Assembly: GCF_900090195.1 (NCBI RefSeq)
Contig: NZ_LT607803.1
Location: forward strand, 5,172,229 to 5,236,228
DNA length: 64,000 nt
Source of the DNA: Variovorax sp. HW608
GTDB lineage: Bacteria; Pseudomonadota; Gammaproteobacteria; Burkholderiales; Burkholderiaceae_C
Direction of reading: 5' to 3'
Shown here: positions 25,852 to 35,527 of the stretch, one piece after another
How the letters are laid out: the number at the start of each line of letters is the position of its first letter
How positions within the stretch are numbered: the stretch's first letter is position 1
The notes under the pieces: generated by a model
What the model was told of the DNA's origin: nothing
Seen by the model: only the letters and a program-made list of their open reading frames with translations
The model's database searches: none
Position numbers and translations under genes: made by a program

Positions 25852-26949
25852 ATGCGTCGCCTTGACGTCCTCGAGCTGCGCGACGAGAAGTCGCAGGCTG
25901 CGGGCCATCTGACGCGGGGCGCGACGCTGACGGGCTACGACGCCCTGGCCCGCTCGGTCGGGCTCGATCCCGTGCACATGATGAAGGCGGCCGGCCTGCC
26001 GCCGGCCGTGCTTTGCAACAAGGACACGCTGATCAGCGTCGATTCGGTCGCGACGCTCTTCGAGGCGTCGGCGCGCGCATCGGGGCAGGAGGCCTTCGGC
26101 CTGCTGCTCGCCGAGACACGCAGGATCAGCAACCTGGGCGTGCTCGCCGCAGTGCTGCGCGAAGAGCCGACGCTGCGCGCCGCACTGCAATCCCTGAGAC
26201 GCTACATGTGCGTGCAGAACGCCGGCCTGGGCCTGAAGCTCGAGGACATGGGCCAGTTCACGATGGCCTTCCTCGAGCTCAAGCTTCAGAAGCCGGGCGA
26301 CTCGCGCCAGGGGATCGAGATGGCGGCCGGCGTCACGCTACGCACGCTGCGCGCGCTCGCGCACGAGGACTTCCATCCCGTCAGCATCTGCTTCCGTCAT
26401 GGGAAGCCTCGCAGCCTCGAGGTTCACAAGCGCGTGCTCGGCGCGACGATCGACTTCTCGCAGCCCTTCGACGCGATCGTCTGCCGCAGCCGGGACCTCG
26501 ACCTGGCGATTCCCCTGGCCGACCCCGAACTCGGCCACGCGCTCAAGCAGTGGCTGGACCAGCAGCTCACGGCGTCGAGCGATGAACCGCTCGACCAGGT
26601 GCGCCAGGTGGCGAGGGTGCTGATCCCGAGCGGAAGCTGCTCGGTCGAGCGGGTCGCCGAGCAACTGGGCACGCACCGGCGCACGCTCAACCGCAAGCTC
26701 GCGGTCGCCGGCCAGAGCGTCTCGACGGTCATCGACGGCGTGCGCGCGGAGATGGCCGAAACCTACCTGGCCGGCGGTGGGCGAACCTTCTACGAGGTGG
26801 GCTACCTGCTCGGATTCGCCTCGGGCGCCGACTTCTCGCGCTGGTTCCGCGGCCACTTCGGCATGACGGCCTCGCAGTGGTTGGCGCGTCGAGGGATGGG
26901 CCGCCCGGGGCGGCCGATCCGCGAACACTCCGAACTCGACGCGATGTGA
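25852..26949 (+). CDS. AraC-family regulator with arabinose-binding-type sensor
   Basis: 365 aa. The N-terminal two thirds is the Arabinose_bd-type domain found in OruR/ArgR-like regulators (LTGYDALARSVGLDP near residue 25). The C-terminus is a two-HTH AraC domain with VERVAEQLGTHRRTLNRKL and EVGYLLGFASGADFSRWF. It sits directly before the porin/decarboxylase/arc genes on the same strand. Two direct repeats in the intervening gap are likely its binding sites. Arginine or ornithine is the inferred effector. The ATG at 25852 was preferred to an upstream GTG at 25810 because of the GGGGGAC ribosome site. Confidence 0.85.
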   Translation: MRRLDVLELRDEKSQAAGHLTRGATLTGYDALARSVGLDPVHMMKAAGLPPAVLCNKDTLISVDSVATLFEASARASGQEAFGLLLAETRRISNLGVLAAVLREEPTLRAALQSLRRYMCVQNAGLGLKLEDMGQFTMAFLELKLQKPGDSRQGIEMAAGVTLRTLRALAHEDFHPVSICFRHGKPRSLEVHKRVLGATIDFSQPFDAIVCRSRDLDLAIPLADPELGHALKQWLDQQLTASSDEPLDQVRQVARVLIPSGSCSVERVAEQLGTHRRTLNRKLAVAGQSVSTVIDGVRAEMAETYLAGGGRTFYEVGYLLGFASGADFSRWFRGHFGMTASQWLARRGMGRPGRPIREHSELDAM

Positions 26950-26987
26950 GGGCGCTGCGGGTCGGTGGGGTTAGCGAGAGGGGTGCC

Positions 26988-27024
26988 TGTCCCAAACTGC
27001 AAACAAATTGTCCCGCCCTGCAAA
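26988..27024 (+). promoter_or_regulatory. Direct repeats, candidate AraC operator of the porin promoter
   Basis: Two copies of TGTCCC-N3-CTGCAAA, at 26988-27003 and 27009-27024, repeat with a 21-bp period, the two-helical-turn spacing typical for AraC proteins. A -10-like TAAGAT lies at 27046-27051. With a 17-bp spacer the -35 position would abut the second repeat, the layout of an AraC-activated promoter lacking a good -35. It would drive the porin gene at 27109 and probably the genes beyond. Confidence 0.6.
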
Positions 27025-27108
27025 TGACTGCCGGGCAGTGACTCCTAAGATCGCACCCCGCGAGCGTTGGTCGATGGCGAACTGTCAACCCACACCAGAG
27101 GGGGTGTC

Positions 27109-28488
27109 ATGAGGAAATCGCTTTGGACTCTTGCGATCGTCACAAGCGTGCTGGCCGTGCCCATGGCCCACGCCGCCGACCCGCAGGTGGATGAACTCAA
27201 GGCCCAGCTTCAGCAGGCCTTGAAGACGATCGAGGACATGCAGCGGCGTGTCGAGACGCTGGAGCGGCAGCAGCAGGCGCAGCAGCCTGCACCAGCTGCC
27301 GCGCAGGCGCCCGCGGGCGCGCCGGCTGGTGCGCCGGCCGGTGCGCTCGTGATCGCACCCCGCTCGGTCGCCGACGAGAACGCACCGGACAAGGACAAGG
27401 CGCATGTCGAGTTCTACGGCCAGGTGATGATCGACGCGATCTACGACGCCAAGCGCATGAACCCGCAGTGGGCCGCGACGCTGCGGCCCTCGCAGATCCC
27501 GGTCAACTGCCCGGGCGATGCGGGCTGCGGCAAGGACGGCGCCACCACCTTCAGCGTGCGGCAGTCGAGCCTCGGCTTCAAGTCGTTCATCCCGACCACC
27601 TACGGCCAGATCAAGACCGACGTGAGCTTCGATCTCTTCGGCTCCGATGGCGGCACCCACGTCCACTGGCTCAACGTGTGGGGCGAGCTCGGCGCGTTCG
27701 GCGTCGGGCAGTACTACTCGAACTTCATGGACATCGACGTGTTCCCGAACACGATCGACTACTGGGGACCGAGCGGCATGATGTTCCTGCGCAACCCGCA
27801 GCTGCGCTACACGCCGCTCGACCGCGACGGCATGAAGGTCGCGCTGTCGCTCGAAGCGCCGAATTCCGCGATCGACACCGGCAAGCTCACGCAAGTGGAC
27901 CCGGCCTTCGGCACCGGCATCCAGCCGTGGAACCGCACGCCGGACGCGATCGCGTCGTTCCGGCTCGAAGGCGACTGGGGCCATGCGCGCGCGGCCGGCA
28001 TGGTGCGCGAGGTGGGCTACCAGTTCGTGAACACGCCGGGCGCCAATCCGTCGGGCCACAAGACCGGCTACGGGGTGAACCTCTCGGGCGCCTTCAAGTT
28101 CTTCGGCGGCAAGGATTCGATGACCTGGCAGGCCGCCTACGGCCATGCGATCGCAAGCTATGCGAACGACGGCGGCGTGGACCTCGCGCCGGGCGCCACC
28201 CTGCGTGCCGAGACGGTGCCTTCAGCCGCCTGGCTGCTCTACTACAACCACGCCTGGAGCGCGCAATGGTCCAGCGCGATCGGCTACAGCGAGCACCGCC
28301 AGAGCAACACGGACGGCCAGTTCGGCAGCGCCTTCCACAAGGGCAGCTACGCGTCGGCGAACGTCCTCTTCTACCCGACGAAGAACATCACGACCGGCCT
28401 CGAATACCTCTGGGGCCGGCGCGAGAACAAGGACGGCGCCTCGGAACCCGATTCGCGGCTGCAGTTCTCGACCAAGGTCACTTTCTAA
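27109..28488 (+). CDS. DcaP-like outer-membrane porin
   Basis: 459 aa. Signal peptide ending AHA-AD (residue 23), a short coiled-coil segment (VDELKAQLQQALKTIEDMQ and following), an Ala/Pro/Gly linker, then a beta-barrel region beginning HVEFYGQVMIDAIYDA and ending in LQFSTKVTF with the C-terminal Phe of outer-membrane proteins. The coiled coil plus barrel is characteristic of DcaP-family porins for dicarboxylic acids. Here it opens an arginine/ornithine gene set, so an amino-acid or polyamine permeant is possible. Confidence 0.85.
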   Translation: MRKSLWTLAIVTSVLAVPMAHAADPQVDELKAQLQQALKTIEDMQRRVETLERQQQAQQPAPAAAQAPAGAPAGAPAGALVIAPRSVADENAPDKDKAHVEFYGQVMIDAIYDAKRMNPQWAATLRPSQIPVNCPGDAGCGKDGATTFSVRQSSLGFKSFIPTTYGQIKTDVSFDLFGSDGGTHVHWLNVWGELGAFGVGQYYSNFMDIDVFPNTIDYWGPSGMMFLRNPQLRYTPLDRDGMKVALSLEAPNSAIDTGKLTQVDPAFGTGIQPWNRTPDAIASFRLEGDWGHARAAGMVREVGYQFVNTPGANPSGHKTGYGVNLSGAFKFFGGKDSMTWQAAYGHAIASYANDGGVDLAPGATLRAETVPSAAWLLYYNHAWSAQWSSAIGYSEHRQSNTDGQFGSAFHKGSYASANVLFYPTKNITTGLEYLWGRRENKDGASEPDSRLQFSTKVTF

Positions 28489-28492
28489 GACC

Positions 28493-30754
28493 ATGCAGTT
28501 CCAGTCCAGCTTCCCGATCCTCATCGCGCATCGCGACGTCGGCGCCCCCTCGGTCGCGGGCGTGCGCATCCGCCAGATCCAGGACGAGCTCGAACGCAAC
28601 GGGTGGAAGACGATCGCCGTCGCCGGGCAGTCCGATGCCGGCATCGTCGCCGGCGCGCATCGCGGGCTGTCCGCCATCGTGCTGAGCGCCGAGCCCGCGC
28701 GCGGCGATGCGGAGATGCTCAAGCGCCTGGTCGAGGAAATGCACAAGGTGCACGAGCGCGCGCCGCTGTTGCCGATCATCGCGCTCGGCGAATCGGCCGC
28801 GCTGGAGAAGGGCTCGGCGGCGGTGGTCGAGGCGCTGCGCCACCTGCACAGCGTCATCTACCTGTACGAGGACACGGTGCCCTTCCTGGCGCGGCAGATC
28901 ATGCGCGCCGCATCGGAATACCTGGAGAACCTGCTGCCGCCGTTCTTCAAGGCCCTCGCGCACCACGCGGAGCGCTCGGCCTATTCGTGGCACACGCCGG
29001 GCCATGCGGGCGGCATCGGCTTCACCAAGTCGCCGGTGGGCTTCGCGCTGCACGAGTTCTTCGGCGAGAACACGCTGCGCTCGGACCTCTCGGTCTCGGT
29101 GCCGGAACTCGGCTCGCTGCTCGACCACACCGGGCCGGTGAAGGAGGCCGAAGCCTACGCTGCGAGCGTGTTCGGCGCCGACCACACCTATTTCGTCACC
29201 AACGGCACTTCGACCGCCAACAAGATCGTCTGGCATTCGATGGCGGGGCGCGGCGACCTCGTGGCGGTGGACCGCAATTGCCACAAGTCGCTCCTGCACT
29301 CGCTCGTCATGACCGGCGCGACGCCGGTGTACTTCATGCCGTCGCGCAACGACTACGGGATCATCGGGCCGATCGGCCTGGATCAGTTCTCGCCCGAGGC
29401 CATGCGAAGGCGCATCGCGGCGAGCCCGATCGCGCGCGGCCACAAGGGGCAGGTCCGCATCGCGGTGATCACCAACTCCACCTACGACGGCCTTTGCTAC
29501 AACGCCGAGATGATCAAGGCGAAGGTGACCGACCAGGTCGACGCCCTGCATTTCGACGAGGCCTGGTACGCCTACGCGGCCTTCCACGAGTTCTATTCGG
29601 GCCGGCACGCGATGGGCGTGCCGCGCGGCCATCCGCGCGCGGACCACACGCTGGTCTTCGCGACGCAATCGACGCACAAGCTGCTCGCCGCCTTCTCGCA
29701 GGCCTCGATGATCCACATCCAGGAGTCCGAGAAGCGCAAGATCGACACGACCCGCTTCAACGATGCCTTCATGATGCACGGGTCGACATCGCCCCACTAC
29801 GGGATCATCGCGTCGCTCGACGTCAGCGCCGCGATGATGGACGGCCCGGCTGGCCGCTCGATCGTCCAGGAGACGCATGACGAGGCGATGAACTTCCGCC
29901 ATGCGCTGGCGGCGGTGGGCGAGGGCTTCAGGCGCGGCTGGTGGTTCCAGGTCTGGCAGCCCGAGAAGCTCGACCTGAAGAAGCCGCCGAAGACCTCCGA
30001 CTGGGTGCTGGCGCCGAACGCGGCCTGGCACGGCTTCGGCAAGGTGGCGAGCGACTACGTGATGCTCGACCCGATCAAGGTCACGCTGCTCACGCCGGGC
30101 CTGGGCAGCGGGGGGAAGCTCGGCAAGACGGGCATCCCCGCATCGATCGTCACCAAGTACCTCTGGGAGCGCGGCCTCGTGGTCGAGAAGACCGGCCTGT
30201 ACAGCTTCCTGATCCTGTTCTCGCTCGGCATCACGCGCGGCAAGTGGACCACGATGGTCGATGCGCTGGTCGATTTCAAGACCGACTACGAGGGCAACGC
30301 GCCCCTGTCGAGAGTGCTCCCCAGTGTGGTCGCGGCCGGCGGCGCCACCTACAAGCGCATGGGCCTGCGCGACCTCTGCGAGGCGCTGCATGCCTGCTTG
30401 CGGGACAACGACTCCGCGCGCGCGATGAACGCGATGTACACCGAGTTGCCCGAGCCCGCGATGATCCCCGCCGAAGCCTACGACCGGCTGGTGCACGGGC
30501 ATGTGGAACCGGTGCCGATCGAGGCGCTCAAGGGCCGCGTCGCGGCGGTGATGCTGGTGCCGTATCCGCCGGGCATTCCGCTGATCATGCCCGGCGAGCG
30601 CTTCGGCACGGATTCGATCATCGAATACCTGAAGTTCGCGCGCGATTCGGACGACCGGTTCCCGGGCTTCGAATCGGACATCCACGGTCTCAGGTTCGAG
30701 GTCGACCGCAACGGGGGGAGGCACTGGCAGGTCGATTGCGTCAAGGAGGGCTAG
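28493..30754 (+). CDS. Orn/Lys/Arg decarboxylase, arginine/lysine type
   Basis: 753 aa fold-type I PLP decarboxylase: N-terminal receiver-like wing domain (about 1-130), PLP domain with the Schiff-base Lys near residue 396 in QSTHKLLAAFSQASM, substrate motif TPGHAGG and HFDEAWYAY, then the C-terminal domain with PYPPGIPLIMPGE. The STHK-type lysine region resembles arginine and lysine decarboxylases (AdiA/LdcC), so agmatine or cadaverine is the likely product. It starts 5 bp after the porin gene with no visible ribosome site, so it depends on upstream translation. Confidence 0.85.
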   Translation: MQFQSSFPILIAHRDVGAPSVAGVRIRQIQDELERNGWKTIAVAGQSDAGIVAGAHRGLSAIVLSAEPARGDAEMLKRLVEEMHKVHERAPLLPIIALGESAALEKGSAAVVEALRHLHSVIYLYEDTVPFLARQIMRAASEYLENLLPPFFKALAHHAERSAYSWHTPGHAGGIGFTKSPVGFALHEFFGENTLRSDLSVSVPELGSLLDHTGPVKEAEAYAASVFGADHTYFVTNGTSTANKIVWHSMAGRGDLVAVDRNCHKSLLHSLVMTGATPVYFMPSRNDYGIIGPIGLDQFSPEAMRRRIAASPIARGHKGQVRIAVITNSTYDGLCYNAEMIKAKVTDQVDALHFDEAWYAYAAFHEFYSGRHAMGVPRGHPRADHTLVFATQSTHKLLAAFSQASMIHIQESEKRKIDTTRFNDAFMMHGSTSPHYGIIASLDVSAAMMDGPAGRSIVQETHDEAMNFRHALAAVGEGFRRGWWFQVWQPEKLDLKKPPKTSDWVLAPNAAWHGFGKVASDYVMLDPIKVTLLTPGLGSGGKLGKTGIPASIVTKYLWERGLVVEKTGLYSFLILFSLGITRGKWTTMVDALVDFKTDYEGNAPLSRVLPSVVAAGGATYKRMGLRDLCEALHACLRDNDSARAMNAMYTELPEPAMIPAEAYDRLVHGHVEPVPIEALKGRVAAVMLVPYPPGIPLIMPGERFGTDSIIEYLKFARDSDDRFPGFESDIHGLRFEVDRNGGRHWQVDCVKEG

Positions 30755-30757
30755 CCT

Positions 30758-30811
30758 CATGAGCCGCCGGGCCGCCCCAAGGCGAATACCGCAGCGCTGC
30801 TGCGCGGAGGT
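30758..30811 (+). repeat. 54-bp repeat, copy 1
   Basis: A 54-bp sequence identical to 42105-42158. It contains a 6-bp hairpin (CGCAGC at 30790-30795, GCTGCG at 30799-30804, loop GCT) placed immediately before a GGAGGT ribosome site. It lies between two decarboxylase genes and supplies the start of a bridging mini-ORF. Perfect identity across 11 kb, between unrelated gene pairs, indicates a mobile or conserved dispersed element. Confidence 0.85.
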
Positions 30812-30821
30812 TGACCAATGA
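30759..30821 (+). CDS. Bridging mini-ORF (20 aa), copy 1
   Basis: A 21-codon frame that begins 4 bases after the first decarboxylase stop and ends with TGA at 30819-30821, overlapping the next decarboxylase ATG at 30818. The product starts MSRRAAPRRIPQRCC and is Arg/Cys-rich. Its final codons carry the GGAGGT ribosome site for the downstream gene. It probably mediates translational coupling; a peptide function cannot be excluded. Confidence 0.45.
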   Translation: MSRRAAPRRIPQRCCAEVDQ

Positions 30822-33193
30822 GCCGTTACGCGAGTTATTCGCTGCAGCCGCAGGCGATTCCGATTCCGCTGCACAAGTACCTGAAGGTGGTCGCCATCGT
30901 CGATGCCGACAACCCGCAGACGAAGGAGCTGCTGGCCCGCCTCGCGGCGAACGGCCTGGAGCTCGAAGTGTCGGGCCGCTTCGAACGCGACCTGGCCGAA
31001 GACGCCGGCGTGGGCGCGTACATCCTCTGGATCGACGGCGACATGCTCGCCAAGGCGCGCGCGCTGATGCGCGAGCTGCGCGGCGTGGGCTTTCGCACGC
31101 CGGTGTGGATCCTCGCGGACTCGCAGCGCATTTCCGACGTGCCGGTGGTGAGCGGCCTCGGCGAGGTCGAGGGCTACGTCTACCTCGGCCAGCAATCGCC
31201 CGAGTTCTATGCCAAGCAGATCGGCGCGAGCCTCGTGAAGTACGGCATGTCGCTCCTGCCGCCGTTCTTCGGCAAGCTCATGGCCTACGACGGCAAGGCG
31301 ACCATCGCCTTCGACTGCCCGGGCCACCAGGGCGGGCAGTTCTACCGCAAGTCGCCCGCGGGGCAGCTCTTCTTCAAGCACTTCGGCGAGAGCATCTTCC
31401 GCAACGACCTGTGCAACGCCGATGTCGAGCTCGGCGACCTCTTGATCCACGAGGGCGCGGCCGACGAGGCCCAGCGCCACGCGGCGCAGGTGTTCGGCGC
31501 CGACCGGACCTACTTCGTGCTCAACGGCACCAGCACCTCGAACAAGATCGTCGCCAATGCGCTGCTTCGGCGCGGCGACCTCGTGCTGTTCGACCGCAAC
31601 AACCACAAGTCGGTGCACCAGGGCGCGCTGGTGCAGGCCGGCGCGGTGCCGGTCTTCCTGCCGACCGCGCGCAACGCCTTCGGGATGATCGGCGCGGTCG
31701 ACTGGGACGCCTGGGACGAGGCCTCGCTGCGCGAGCGCATCCGCGCCCATCCGCTCATCGAGGACAAATCGCGCGCCGACCTGCCGCGCCCGTTCCGCCT
31801 CGCCTGCATCCAGCTCGCGACCTACGACGGCACCGTCTACAACGTGCGCAAGGTGCTGGAGCGCATCGGCCAGCTGTGCGACTACGTGCTGTGGGACGAG
31901 GCATGGATCGGCTACAACGCCTTCCACCCGCTGTTCGCCGACCACAGTCCGATGCGGCTCGGCGAGCTCGGTGCGGATGCGCCGGGGCTCTTTTCGACGC
32001 AGTCGGTGCACAAGCAGGGCGCGGGCTTCTCGCAGGCCAGCCAGATCCACAAGCGCGACGACCACCTGATCGGGCAGCCGCGCTACGTCAACCACCAGCG
32101 CTTCAACGAGTCGTTCCTGATGAACGCCTCGACCTCGCCGTTCTATCCGCTGTTCGCATCGCTCGACGTGAACGCGAAGGTGCACGAAGGCAAGGCCGGC
32201 GAGATGCTGTGGGACCGCTGCATCGAGCTCGGGATCGAGACGCGCAAGAAGTTCCGCGAGTTCGGCCGCCATTTCGCGCAGACCGGGCGCAATGCGGCCG
32301 AACAGTGGTTCTTCGATCCCTTCGTGCCAGACCGGGTGACGATCAAGGGCTCGCCGTTCATGGAGGACGTGAGCGACGTGCCGTGGGAAAGCCTCGCCAC
32401 CGACGTGATCAAGCGCGAGCAGCAGTGCTGGAACTTCGACCCCAGAGCGCGCTGGCACGGCTACGCCGGCTACGTGGACGGCTACGCCATGGTCGACCCG
32501 AACAAGCTGATGCTGCTGACACCGGGCATCGACCGTGCCACCGGCGAGTACCTCGATTTCGGCGTGCCGGCGACCGTGGTCGCGAACTACCTGCGCGAGC
32601 AGCGCATCGTGCCCGAGAAGTGCGATCTCAACAGCATCCTCTTCCTGATGACGCCGGCGGAGGACGAAAGCAAGCTCAACAGCCTGATCGCCAAGCTCGT
32701 GAAGTTCAAGAACCTGTGGGACGAGGACGCGATGCTGCAGGACGTGCTGCCGTCGCTCTACGCCGCCAACGCCGAGCGCTATGCCGGCTACACCCTGCGG
32801 CAGGTCTGCAACGAGATGCATGCGTTCTACCGCGACGCCAACGTCAAGGGCCTGCAGGGCCGGTGCTTCCGCGCCGACAGCTTCCCCGAGCTCGCGATGC
32901 TGCCGCAGGACGCCTACCGCGCGCTGGTCGGCAACCAGGTGGACTACGTGCCGCTCACCGAGGCCGAGGGGCGCATCTCGGCGACCTTGGCGCTGATCTA
33001 TCCGCCGGGCATCGGCATCGTGGTGCCGGGCGAGCGATGGGACGAGCGCGCCAAGCCGATGCGGGACTACTTCTGCGCCTTCGAGGAGTCGTTCGGCCGG
33101 TTCCCGGGCTTCAACTACGAAGTGCAGGGGGTGTACCAGGAGCGAGGAAGCGACGGGCGCATCCGCTTCCACACCTACGTGGTGCGCGAATAA
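30818..33193 (+). CDS. Ornithine decarboxylase-like (Orn/Lys/Arg family) enzyme
   Basis: 791 aa PLP enzyme with N-terminal wing domain, PLP Lys near residue 399 in TQSVHKQGAGFSQASQIHK, FDCPGHQGGQF and LWDEAWIGYNAFHPL, and a C-terminal PPGIGIVVPGERW segment. The SVHKQ-A-SQ-SQIHK pattern is that of bacterial SpeC/SpeF ornithine decarboxylases, unlike the STHK form of the preceding paralogue. The product would be putrescine. It is followed by potE, the ornithine/putrescine antiporter, as in speF-potE operons. Confidence 0.87.
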   Translation: MSRYASYSLQPQAIPIPLHKYLKVVAIVDADNPQTKELLARLAANGLELEVSGRFERDLAEDAGVGAYILWIDGDMLAKARALMRELRGVGFRTPVWILADSQRISDVPVVSGLGEVEGYVYLGQQSPEFYAKQIGASLVKYGMSLLPPFFGKLMAYDGKATIAFDCPGHQGGQFYRKSPAGQLFFKHFGESIFRNDLCNADVELGDLLIHEGAADEAQRHAAQVFGADRTYFVLNGTSTSNKIVANALLRRGDLVLFDRNNHKSVHQGALVQAGAVPVFLPTARNAFGMIGAVDWDAWDEASLRERIRAHPLIEDKSRADLPRPFRLACIQLATYDGTVYNVRKVLERIGQLCDYVLWDEAWIGYNAFHPLFADHSPMRLGELGADAPGLFSTQSVHKQGAGFSQASQIHKRDDHLIGQPRYVNHQRFNESFLMNASTSPFYPLFASLDVNAKVHEGKAGEMLWDRCIELGIETRKKFREFGRHFAQTGRNAAEQWFFDPFVPDRVTIKGSPFMEDVSDVPWESLATDVIKREQQCWNFDPRARWHGYAGYVDGYAMVDPNKLMLLTPGIDRATGEYLDFGVPATVVANYLREQRIVPEKCDLNSILFLMTPAEDESKLNSLIAKLVKFKNLWDEDAMLQDVLPSLYAANAERYAGYTLRQVCNEMHAFYRDANVKGLQGRCFRADSFPELAMLPQDAYRALVGNQVDYVPLTEAEGRISATLALIYPPGIGIVVPGERWDERAKPMRDYFCAFEESFGRFPGFNYEVQGVYQERGSDGRIRFHTYVVRE

Positions 33194-33242
33194 CGCGCCG
33201 CAGGTGGAGCGGGCCCAGCGGACAGCAACCAAGGAGACGACG

Positions 33243-34574
33243 ATGGCAGCCGTTCAGGAAAAGAAGATGGGTGTGATGCAGTTGACCTTCATCGTGACGG
33301 TCAACATGATGGGCTCCGGGATCATCATGCTGCCCGCCAATATGGCGCAGGTCGGCGCGATCTCGCTGCTTTCATGGGTTGTGACCGCGATCGGTTCGCT
33401 CGCGATCGCCTACAGCTTCGCGCAGGCCGGGGTGTTCAACCAGCGCTCGGGCGGCATGGCCGCCTACGCGGAGGATGCCTACGGGAAGGACGGGTACTTC
33501 CTCGTCTTCTTCCTTTACTTCCTGTCGCTTGCGATCGCCAACGTGGCGGTGGCGAGTTCGGCGCTCGGCTATCTCGCGGCGTTCTTCCCCGTCCTCACCG
33601 CCTCCGCCATCTCGACCTGCGCCGGCGTCATCGCGCTGCTGTGGATCACCACGGTCGCCAACTTCGGCGGGCCCAAGCTCACCGGGCGCATCGGCTCGAT
33701 CACGGTGTGGGGCGTGATCCTGCCGGTGGGCTTCATCTCGGTGGCGGGATGGATCTGGTTCAACGGCCACACCTTCGAGGAAGCCTGGAACCCCAAGGGC
33801 GTCAGCCTGTTCGAGGGCATGGGTTCGAGCATCTCGCTGACGCTGTGGGCCTTCCTCGGCATGGAATCGGCGTCGCAGAACGCCTCGGCGGTCGAGAACC
33901 CCAAGCGGGACGTGCCGCTCGCCTGCATGTTCGGCACGCTCGGCGCGGCGGTGATCTACATCCTCTCGACCACCGTGATCCAGGGCATCGTTCCGAATGC
34001 CGAGCTGGCCAAGTCCACCGGCCCGTTCGGGCTCGCCTACACGCAGATGTTCAACCCGGCGGTCGGCCAGACCGTGATGGCGCTGGCGGCGATGGCCTGC
34101 GTCGGCTCGCTGCTGGGCTGGCAGTTCACGCTCGCGCAGACCGCCAAGGACGCCGCCGACACCCACATGTTCCCGGCCATCTTCGGCAAGGCCAGCGCGG
34201 CCGGCGCGCCGATCGCGGGCATGGTGATCATGGGTGTCGTGCAGTCGGTCATGGCCCTGTCCACGATCTCGCCGGACCTGAGCAAGCAGTTCGCGGCGCT
34301 GGTCAACCTCGCGGTGGTGACCAACGTGGTGCCCTACATCGTCTCGCTCTCGGCGCTGTTCGTGATCATGCGCAACGCGGGCGTCGAGCCCGGCGTCTAC
34401 AAGCGCAACGCGGTCATCGCGGTGATCGCGATGCTGTATTCGGTGTACGCGCTCTACGCCTCGGGCAAGGACGCGGTGCTCGGCGGCATGCTGGTGATGG
34501 CGATCGGCTTCGTCATCTACGGCTTCATCGCGCCGCGCTTCGTGACCCGGACGGCGGCCGCCCGCGCGGCGTAA
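33243..34574 (+). CDS. potE: Putrescine-ornithine antiporter
   Basis: 443 aa APC-superfamily carrier with about 12 TM segments. Stretches such as [21 protein letters not shown] and [11 protein letters not shown] align closely with remembered E. coli PotE, including the start region and overall length. It exchanges extracellular ornithine for intracellular putrescine, or takes up putrescine with protons. ATG at 33243 is preceded by AAGGAGACGACG. It directly follows the ornithine decarboxylase gene. Confidence 0.93.
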   Translation: MAAVQEKKMGVMQLTFIVTVNMMGSGIIMLPANMAQVGAISLLSWVVTAIGSLAIAYSFAQAGVFNQRSGGMAAYAEDAYGKDGYFLVFFLYFLSLAIANVAVASSALGYLAAFFPVLTASAISTCAGVIALLWITTVANFGGPKLTGRIGSITVWGVILPVGFISVAGWIWFNGHTFEEAWNPKGVSLFEGMGSSISLTLWAFLGMESASQNASAVENPKRDVPLACMFGTLGAAVIYILSTTVIQGIVPNAELAKSTGPFGLAYTQMFNPAVGQTVMALAAMACVGSLLGWQFTLAQTAKDAADTHMFPAIFGKASAAGAPIAGMVIMGVVQSVMALSTISPDLSKQFAALVNLAVVTNVVPYIVSLSALFVIMRNAGVEPGVYKRNAVIAVIAMLYSVYALYASGKDAVLGGMLVMAIGFVIYGFIAPRFVTRTAAARAA

Positions 34575-34589
34575 GAGGAGGGCCAGACC

Positions 34590-35495
34590 ATGCGATCCAT
34601 CCAATTCCGAAGCGCCGTCCTCGCGCTGATCGGCGCCGCGCTGCTGCATGCGGGTGCCGCATTCGCTGCCGGCACGCTCGACAAGCTGCGCGAATCCGGC
34701 AAGTTCGTCGTCGGCTACGTCGCAGACGGCTCGTCGCTCACGCAGAAGGACGCGACCGGCAAGATCACCGGCTATGCGATTGCGCTGTGCACCAAGGTCG
34801 GCGAAGCGGCCAAACAAGAACTGAAGTTGTCGGCACTCGCCGTCGAGCTTGTCCAGGTGTCGATGGAAGAACGCTTCAGCGCCGTCTCACAGGGCAAGAT
34901 CGACATGCTGTGCGGCGCGGTGCCGACGCTGGAGCGCCGGGCCGAGGTCAGCTTCTCGATCCCGGTCGGCTTCGTCGGCGTCAATGCGGTCATCCGTTCC
35001 GACGCGCCGGTGCGCCTCGCGCAGGTGCTGACCGGGCGGGAACCCCCCGCGCCGGTGATCTGGCGCGGCACCAACGCGCCGGAGCGGCGCGTGCTCGCGG
35101 TGGTCGGCGGTTCGACGGTGGAACGTGCGCTGGCCGACAAGCTCGCCGAACGGCGCATCGCGATCGACGTGGTCTCGGTCAAGGACACCACCGAAGGCGT
35201 GCAGGCGGTGGTCGACCGCCGCGCCGATGCCTTCTTCGACGGGCGGCCGCTGCTGCTCGACGCGGTGGCGCGCAGCCCGGCCAAGTCGAACCTCGTGGTG
35301 CTCGACCGCCTCTTCAGGCGCGAGCTGCTCGCGTTGGCGATCCGGCGCAACGACGACGACTTCCGCCTCACGGTGGATCGCGCGCTGAGCCGCGTCTACC
35401 GCTCGCCCGAACTGCCCACCATCTACCGGACCTATCTGAAGGAGCCGGACCGGGAGGCGCTCGAATTCTTCGAGCTCATGGCCCTGCCCGAATAG
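34590..35495 (+). CDS. Amino-acid ABC transporter substrate-binding protein (family 3)
   Basis: 301 aa periplasmic protein: signal peptide ending AFA-AG (about residue 27), then a bacterial extracellular solute-binding family 3 fold ([42 protein letters not shown]). No permease or ATPase gene is adjacent, so it is an orphan receptor that serves a transporter elsewhere or acts in sensing. Arginine, ornithine or glutamate are plausible ligands given its neighbours. Confidence 0.85.
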   Translation: MRSIQFRSAVLALIGAALLHAGAAFAAGTLDKLRESGKFVVGYVADGSSLTQKDATGKITGYAIALCTKVGEAAKQELKLSALAVELVQVSMEERFSAVSQGKIDMLCGAVPTLERRAEVSFSIPVGFVGVNAVIRSDAPVRLAQVLTGREPPAPVIWRGTNAPERRVLAVVGGSTVERALADKLAERRIAIDVVSVKDTTEGVQAVVDRRADAFFDGRPLLLDAVARSPAKSNLVVLDRLFRRELLALAIRRNDDDFRLTVDRALSRVYRSPELPTIYRTYLKEPDREALEFFELMALPE

Positions 35496-35527
35496 ACATC
35501 CACGCACCAGCACGAAGGAGGCACGAT

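Noticed and set aside
28478-33232. 1584-codon open frame on the minus strand opposite both decarboxylase genes
   Set aside because: It is antisense to two clear PLP enzymes and has the Arg/His/Ala/Val-rich composition of a high-GC shadow frame; no domain is visible.
33374-35527. Long open frame upstream of and in phase with arcA
   Set aside because: It overlaps potE and the binding protein out of frame; the real arcA start at 35528 has a strong ribosome site and matches the family N-terminus.
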